From Baffinella frigidus (lineage: Eukaryota > Cryptophyceae > Cryptomonadales > Baffinellaceae), in NCBI GenBank assembly GCA_026770585.1, contig MU646333.1, forward strand, positions 911,793-922,039: DNA of 10,247 nucleotides, read 5' to 3'. The stretch's first letter is position 1. Every line of letters begins with the position of its first letter. Positions 6,483-10,247 of the stretch are shown here, one piece after another. The translations under genes and the position numbers were made by a program. A model generated the notes under the pieces. It was not told the origin of the DNA. It saw nothing but the letters and a program-made list of their open reading frames with translations, and did no database searches.

Positions 6483-6551
6483 TCTGCCACGAGTGGCAGA
6501 GTGAGAGGCTGGTGTGTCTTTAATTCAAATTTGGTGCTCCAAATTTAAATT
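6483..6551. repeat. Two adjacent hairpins
   Basis: TCTGCCAC (6483-6490) pairs perfectly with GTGGCAGA (6493-6500). Then AATTCAAATTTGG (6522-6534) pairs with CCAAATTTAAATT (6539-6551) with one mismatch and loop TGCT. They lie just left of the inverted copy of the 36-bp segment. Confidence 0.8.
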
Positions 6552-6573
6552 GAAAGGGGAAAACGAGGTTTAC

Positions 6574-6609
6574 TAAATTGTCAAACACGACCGCTGTACG
6601 CCAGAAGGA
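6574..6609 (-). repeat. 36-bp dispersed segment, inverted partner of 4154-4189
   Basis: The reverse complement contains ACAGCGGTCGTGTTTGACAA and matches 4154-4189 with about five differences. Confidence 0.8.
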
Positions 6610-6715
6610 CAGGTGGGACTAGACGTGAGGACTCTAGGAGCCCAAAAACATCCCGGAAGGTGGGTGGAGAGGGTACATCTCGTCCACTAGGACGAGCTAA
6701 CTTCACCACAGGGCA

Positions 6716-6888
6716 TGTGGGTAGTGAGGGTAGAGAGTCAGATACGACAGTCGTGTACGAATCTATGCAGTGCCATGTTCGGAGTTCCCCATCACTCTGC
6801 AAAACAAATTCCGGTGTCCGCCTATGGTGGGAGTTCTTAAAAAGAACCTAAAGAACCTAAGGATCCCCTCCTACCCTCACTACCCACA
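6716..6888. repeat. 18-bp perfect inverted repeat flanking a dispersed-repeat copy
   Basis: TGTGGGTAGTGAGGGTAG (6716-6733) is exactly reverse-complemented at 6871-6888; homology continues imperfectly outside. The 137-bp interval contains the plus-strand B-type repeat copy, so the arms may delimit an inserted unit. Confidence 0.8.
6809..6862 (+). repeat. Dispersed repeat family copy (subfamily B, plus strand)
   Basis: Contains TTCCGGTGTCCGCCTATGGT and GGGAGTTC, then two tail units (AAAGAACCTAAAGAACCTAA). The frame reads VRLWWEFLKRT then stop. It is the only B copy on the plus strand. Confidence 0.8.
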
Positions 6889-7034
6889 GGGCAGGCGGTG
6901 ACGACGACGGGGAGCGCAGTGGAGCGCGTAGGTGCCGTCTGTCAAGGCACTCGGTAGAACAGGTTACGAGTGCCTGTCGTTAGGGTGCTCCGAGACTCAC
7001 CGTCAGCGGAGGCCCAGTCTTGGGCGCGTCCGTC

Positions 7035-7115
7035 TTTTAGGTCCTTGAGGTTCTTTGAGCTCCCAACATAGGCGGACACCGGAACTGGTTCTGCAGAAAA
7101 GCCAAGCTTCCTTTT
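7035..7115 (-). repeat. Dispersed repeat family copy (subfamily B)
   Basis: The reverse complement reads AACCAGTTCCGGTGTCCGCC, TATGTTGGGAGCTCAAAGAA and CCTCAAGGACCTAAAAGACG. The frame reads VRLCWELKEPQGPKRR. It shares the GGAAGCTTGGC head with the 5573 copy. Confidence 0.8.
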
Positions 7116-7198
7116 GGATCACATTCAGGACCCCCGGTGCAGAGGATCGCGGCAGAAACCGGCTAAAGGGTATCTGAGACCCCGCTTGGGTCGAGCAG

Positions 7199-7262
7199 TC
7201 AACTAGAGGCTCGCGACCTGGCCCATGGCCGAGGCTCGCTACCTGTCTGACCGAGGCTCACA
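7199..7262 (+). repeat. 64-bp inverted-repeat arm (partner 6090-6153)
   Basis: Begins TCAACTAGAGGCTCGCGACC and contains three GAGGCTC units. It matches the reverse complement of 6090-6153 with three mismatches. Confidence 0.9.
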
Positions 7263-7668
7263 GTATCCTCATCGGGCATGTGAAGGTATGCGACATCGCT
7301 CCCATGCTCACACATACCCCAGGACCAGCAAGTCGGCTGAAGGCCCATATGGTATCCCATCGTTAAGCTCATAGGAGCTCCAACCACGGATACCTCAGAT
7401 GTCAAACCACGCAAATGTAAAGGTTTCCCCCAATGTACGTCCTTTCGGCACGGAAGTCAGCAGAGTTGAGGGAGAGCGAAAGGTGGATGTGTAGTAACGA
7501 AATAACTCAGAAAGGGACTTCAAAAGTTTTGTGGGGAAACGGTCACGTGTCGCGCGCCTCCGCGGCGTGATCACGGCGGGACCTGTGTAAAGTCGCTGCT
7601 TTTCACCTGAAAATTACTACACACGTTTACAATCGACATTTATTCTGTTCGCATAGGTAGCCTCGTGT
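7263..7668. other. No gene seen
   Basis: No convincing ORF. The only structure noted is a 10-bp palindrome CGTGATCACG (7566-7575) in a short GC-rich patch. Confidence 0.5.
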
Positions 7669-7758
7669 GGTCCTTTAGGTCCTTTAGGTCCTTTAGGTTT
7701 TAATTTCTCCCAGCATATGCCAACGACACGCCCTTCCGTAGAAAGGACTGCAGAGAGG
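7669..7758 (-). repeat. Dispersed repeat family copy with the longest tail (subfamily A)
   Basis: The reverse complement reads CTGCAGTCCTTTCTACGGAA, GGGCGTGTCGTTGGCATATG, a GGGAGAAATTAAAA link and then three CCTAAAGGA units. The frame reads STEGRVVGICWEKLKPKGP followed by KGPKGP, open for 65 codons. On the + strand the tail looks like TTTAGG repeats, superficially telomere-like. Confidence 0.85.
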
Positions 7759-7761
7759 TTT

Positions 7762-7890
7762 GGTGCTTTGGTGCTTTTGTTTACACTCACGTCGAAGGCC
7801 ACATCCCACCTCACTCTTGAGGAGTTGGGAGTAATCTACGGATGAGTTCCTCGACTCTACCCATGCAGGTTCAGCCGAGTCTCCTTTGCC
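7762..7890 (+). repeat. About 130-bp dispersed repeat, copy 2 (partner 6281-6420)
   Basis: Begins GGTGCTTTGGTGCTTTTG and shares the blocks listed for 6281-6420, including ATCTACGGATGAG (7833 onward) and GCAGGTTC. It lies between two A-type copies on the minus strand, making an alternating A, other, A arrangement. Confidence 0.75.
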
Positions 7891-7906
7891 CCCTTTTCAG
7901 CCCCCC

Positions 7907-7976
7907 CTTTAGGTCCTTTAGGTTTTAATTTCTCCCAATATAGCCCAACGACACGCCGTTCCGTAGAAGGGATCTT
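7907..7976 (-). repeat. Dispersed repeat family copy (subfamily A)
   Basis: The reverse complement reads GATCCCTTCTACGGAACGGC, GTGTCGTTGGGCTATATTGG, GAGAAATTAAAA and two CCTAAAGGA units. It is closest to copy 1 in its first 40 bases. It ends about 100 bp upstream of the ATG of the secreted-protein gene and could contribute to that promoter region. Confidence 0.85.
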
Positions 7977-8077
7977 TTAAAAAGGTTTAGTTATTTCCCG
8001 TCCGGAGAAATTAATTCCGTGCTTTGAGCCATTGGATTTCCACTTTCTACGGACGGCCACTTTTGACGTGGCGCAAA

Positions 8078-8607
8078 ATGGTGACTCATCGGAGAGGAAG
8101 GGGGGCGATGGGCCCTCTTTTCTTCACCCTCATCGTCACCTGCATCGCAGTGACAGTGTCGGGGCGTTCCGCCGCATCTCCGTCGAAGAGTGGAGCGTTG
8201 GAGGGGGATGCGAGGCTGGAGGCGTTGGAGCAGAAGGGGTGGAGTGATGGGCAGCTGAACCCTGGGGAGGCGCGGCAGCCGCGGGGGACGACGCAGTCGC
8301 TGTCCGGGGACGATGGAACTGGCAGACGCAGGCGCAGGAGAACGGGCACGCGGAGAGATGATGGGCGGATCCACATCGGAACGCACGAGTTCTACACGGA
8401 TTCGCAAGGGGTCCGAAGCATAGACAAGGTGGGTGCCCCCTTGCTAGGGAATTGCTGTCGATTGGCAACACAGCGAGCGTTAATTGGCTCGGCTAGACTG
8501 CACTGGACGCCACCTTCACGGAGTGCTGCGGGGGGGGGCTCGATCCGGCTCTGACTGGCGGAGATACTCTGCCTACGCCGCTCGCAAAAGTTTGCAAGGT
8601 GCTCTAG
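8078..8607 (+). CDS. Putative two-exon gene for a small secreted or membrane-anchored protein
   Basis: Proposed exon 1 is 8078-8428 (117 codons), intron 8429-8496 (68 nt, GTGGGT...AG) and exon 2 8497-8607 (36 codons and a TAG), giving 153 residues. The ATG has good context (GCAAAATGG); an in-frame ATG at 8108 is the alternative. Residues 1-29 resemble a signal peptide: basic RRGRG, hydrophobic core PLFFTLIVTCIAVTV, then S-G as a possible cleavage site. The rest of exon 1 is hydrophilic with Gly/Ser/Glu and a run of six Arg (83-88), and ends GRIHIGTHEFYTDSQ, GVRSIDK. Exon 2 continues in phase 0 with TALDATFTECCGGGLDP and ends near LAKVCKVL, so three Cys cluster at the C-terminus. Family not recognised. 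A run of nine G in exon 2 (8530-8538) is a likely base-call risk. An extra exon after 8598 is possible (GT at 8599). Splice sites are inferred by eye. Confidence 0.45.
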
Positions 8608-8627
8608 CTCTGTCAACTCATCTCAAG

Positions 8628-8876
8628 GTATGGTCGTATTGTTCTGTGGCCAACAGATGCGGAAACCGCTCTACACGGAGTGACCTTTTCTGGCACTATG
8701 TGCAACAACACTTTCCGGGCTGGCTGAGTGAAGTGGGGTCGCGGGAATCTCTAGCTCTGCCTCAGTCGGTTTTGCTGACTCTTCTCAAGTTGACATGCTG
8801 GGCTTGCGGTACGAACCCGTCAACCTCGGAGCGGAAACGAGCCCGGGCTCACCGAATCGCTTCGCCCAAATAGACT
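8628..8876 (+). CDS. Open frame downstream, possible extra exon
   Basis: This frame is open from 8484 and ends at a TAG at 8874-8876. The part from 8628 reads plausibly as protein: VWSYCSVANRCGNRS, SDLFWHYVQQHFPGWLSEV, PQSVLLTLLKLTCWACG, then a basic tail. It could join exon 2 at 8598 only through a 29-nt GT...AG intron (8599-8627), which is very short for most eukaryotes, or it could be an independent exon. No family recognised. Confidence 0.25.
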
Positions 8877-8894
8877 GAGGCAGCGCTGGTGTTT

Positions 8895-9044
8895 TTATCT
8901 CAGAAAAGGGATTTTTAAATTCGTTTTCTTAAGTCAATTCCCGTACAAATTCGTCAACTTATTCTTTTCTCTGCGCATAAGTTGACAAATTTGAAGGGGG
9001 GTTGACTTAAGAAAACGGATTTAAAAATCCCTTTTCTGAGATAA
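8895..9044. mobile_element. 150-bp foldback element, copy 1
   Basis: A left arm of 68 nt (8895-8962, starting TTATCTCAG), a loop of 14 nt (8963-8976) and a right arm of 68 nt (8977-9044), with six mismatches in the stem. The flanks are GTTT on both sides (8891-8894 and 9045-9048), compatible with a 4-bp target duplication. There is no coding capacity. It has the size and form of a palindromic MITE. A structural RNA is possible, but the AT-rich near-perfect arms fit a foldback element better. Confidence 0.8.
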
Positions 9045-9048
9045 GTTT

Positions 9049-9168
9049 GACGGTGGCCGTGAGCAGGTGCTCGACTCATACATCCAGGGGATCTGCACCG
9101 ACTTCCAGTCTGAGTCTCAGGACTCGTGCTCCGCGGGTGGAAACAAGTGCTCCCCGGACCCACCTCGG
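9049..9168. other. GC-rich 120-bp spacer between twin foldback elements
   Basis: Non-palindromic and not coding. Its right part (CCCCGGACCC, 9153 onward) recurs at 9392 just before the third foldback, so the spacer is partly a repeated flank. Confidence 0.6.
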
Positions 9169-9172
9169 AAAC

Positions 9173-9322
9173 TTATCTCATAAAACGAGTTGTAAAAATC
9201 GTTTTCTTAAGTCAATTCCCCTACAAATTCGTCAACTTATTCTTTACTCTCCGCATAAGTTGACGAATTTGTAGGGAAATTGACTTAAGAAAACGAGTGT
9301 TAGAACTCGTTTTCTGAGATAA
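9173..9322. mobile_element. 150-bp foldback element, copy 2
   Basis: Geometry identical to copy 1: arms 9173-9240 and 9255-9322 (68 nt each), loop 9241-9254 (14 nt). The loops match at 12 of 14 positions in the same orientation, so the copies are direct repeats with a 278-bp period. The flanks are AAAC on both sides (9169-9172 and 9323-9326). The inner 45 bp of the arms is best conserved between copies; the outer 25 bp differs. Confidence 0.8.
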
Positions 9323-9329
9323 AAACAAG

Positions 9330-9377
9330 ATGCCTTGTTCTTGATCTCGCCCCCATGTGACAGGATTCGTGAACCGT
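9330..9377 (+). repeat. 48-bp direct repeat following a foldback, copy 1
   Basis: Contains TTCTTGATCT and CAGGATTCGTGAACCGT. It recurs at 9551-9599, also just after a foldback, giving a 222-bp period. The middle is more diverged than the ends. Confidence 0.85.
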
Positions 9378-9406
9378 TCACAATCACAGCGTCCCCGGAC
9401 CCGTCT

Positions 9407-9538
9407 CCTAGCTCTGTCCCACTAAATCTCGTCTCATCATGATTAGTTTTAAAGAAGGGTGTCCAGTACAGACTAACCGTCCATCTACGTCTACATTTTT
9501 GTAATGATGAGACGAAACTTAGCTCGAACAGAGCTAGG
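9407..9538. mobile_element. 132-bp imperfect foldback element
   Basis: Arms 9407-9440 (CCTAGCTCTG...CTCATCAT) and 9504-9538 pair at both ends with a mismatched centre; the loop is 63 nt. The sequence is unrelated to the 150-bp pair, but the element sits in the same flanking context (CCCCGGACCC before, TTCTTGATCT after). No clear target duplication. Confidence 0.7.
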
Positions 9539-9550
9539 CCTCGGAAATGA

Positions 9551-9599
9551 AATGCCGTTTTCTTGATCTGGCCCAGTTGTGTCAGGATTCGTGAACCGT
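9551..9599 (+). repeat. 48-bp direct repeat following a foldback, copy 2
   Basis: Second copy of 9330-9377, sharing TTCTTGATCT and CAGGATTCGTGAACCGT exactly. Confidence 0.85.
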
Positions 9600-9840
9600 G
9601 CCTGAGCCCCCTGTGGGCAAAATGATCTTAAGTTGCCAGATTTCCCCCAAGATCAGCTCTTGTCCGGAGAAGAGAAAACACGTTTCGGATTCGGAGACGG
9701 GAGATGCCCCCTGCCGTGAAAATACCAAACATCTCTCTGGCACTATCTCAGTCTACATGGGCTCACCAATTCGGTGAGCCTGGGCTCTTCCCCGCTCCAA
9801 AGATTACGGATTTGTACCGCACACCCAGCATGTCAACTTG
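9600..9840. other. No gene seen; one small hairpin
   Basis: Only a perfect 8-bp stem was found: GGCTCACC (9760-9767) with GGTGAGCC (9773-9780), loop AATTC. No convincing ORF. Confidence 0.55.
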
Positions 9841-10085
9841 AGAATAGTCGGTCAAACCGAGTGAGACACACAGCGGGCTACGAAGGGATTTTCGGCCCAA
9901 ATCGGGCCACCTTGGACCGTTCTTTTTGGTGCATGGGGGCGGGGGCGACGCCGGCAGACTATTGTTACACCCAGGAGGAATAGTCAGCCCAACGCGAGTG
10001 GGGCAGAGCTGGTTGAAGGCGTGGTTGAAGGCGTTTGTTGCAGGCGTTAGGAATAGTCAGCCAGCCCGAGTGAGGCAGAGCTGGG
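9841..10085 (+). repeat. Three spaced copies of a 36-bp repeat
   Basis: Copies at 9841-9876 (diverged), 9977-10012 and 10050-10085. The common form is GGAATAGTCAGCC, then CGAGTG and GGCAGAGCTGG. Spacings are 136 and 73 bp. The last two are the closest pair. Confidence 0.85.
10011..10034 (+). repeat. 12-bp tandem duplication
   Basis: GGTTGAAGGCGT occurs twice without a gap, followed by a degenerate third unit ending GCAGGCGT (10035-10046). Confidence 0.9.
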
Positions 10086-10185
10086 TCTCTGGCACCAGGT
10101 CTCTGACACGGCTTCTTGAACAAACGGCGCACCGCCCCCTTCAGATGGTTCATCAGTCAACCGTGGTGATACGCGCTTAACAACA

Positions 10186-10247
10186 CCCTAACCCCTAACC
10201 CCTAACCTCTAACCCCTAACCCCTAACCCCTAACCCCTAACCCCTCA
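10186..10247. repeat. Telomere-like array, CCCCTAA unit (TTAGGGG on the minus strand)
   Basis: One partial and eight 7-bp units run to the window edge, with two variants: CCTCTAA at 10206-10212 and CCCCTCA at 10241-10247. The C-rich strand is on +, the orientation expected for a telomere whose end lies to the left, not to the right. Variant units are typical of internal or centromere-proximal telomere tracts. Confidence 0.9.

Noticed and set aside
7669-7700. Interstitial telomere made of TTTAGG units
   Set aside because: The period is 9 bp (TCCTTTAGG), it is the tail of a dispersed repeat, and it differs from the 7-bp array at the right edge.
7991-8471. Minus-strand ORFs of 96-138 codons
   Set aside because: They are shadows of the GC-rich plus-strand exon; they start at non-ATG or arbitrary points and lack domain-like segments.
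9774-10180. Short ORFs near the telomere-like array
   Set aside because: They cross the 36-bp and 12-bp repeats, overlap on both strands and have no coding signature.

Overview
This looks like eukaryotic, repeat-dominated (subtelomeric or telomere-proximal) DNA. The right edge holds a 7-bp telomere-like array, C-strand unit CCCCTAA (TTAGGGG on the other strand). The few coding-like stretches need introns or frame changes, there are no ribosome-binding sites or operons, and most of the window is made of satellites, foldback (palindromic) elements and diverged dispersed repeats. I cannot name the species: the 7-mer differs from the common TTAGGG and TTTAGGG units, and no protein here is one I recognise. 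Everything below rests on reading by eye.

Layout. 1-193: two copies of a 93-bp satellite. 225-1026: GC-rich, minus-strand gene-like region that changes frame part-way. 1193-2050: short repeats and three inverted-repeat structures (1394-1514, 1603-1875, 2007-2048). 2077-2718: the cleanest plus-strand ORF, with a zinc-knuckle-like Cys/His cluster and a basic tail, like a retroelement ORF1/Gag. A possible -1-frame continuation at a run of seven G carries an endonuclease-like start before it breaks. Then follow A/C-rich DNA, a 207-bp purine tract and a (CA)11 tract. 3600-8000: about a dozen diverged copies of one dispersed repeat on both strands, together with a 231-bp tandem duplication, two other duplicated segments and many small hairpins. 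8078-8607: a plausible two-exon gene for a small secreted or membrane-anchored protein. 8891-9600: three foldback elements, two of them built identically (68-bp arm, 14-bp loop, 68-bp arm) and each flanked by a 4-bp repeat. 9841-10085: three copies of a 36-bp repeat. 10186-10247: telomere-like array.

The array orientation matters. A chromosome end lying to the right would show the G-rich strand on +, but the C-rich strand is shown. The array is therefore interstitial (possibly with the true end lying to the left), a rearrangement scar, or an assembly artefact.

I see no metabolic pathway or operon. The most distinctive signals are the twin foldback elements, the dispersed repeat whose core stays readable in one frame as V-x-L-C/W-W-E-...-P-x-G-P-K with a (CCTAAAGGA)n tail, and the retroelement-like ORF pair.
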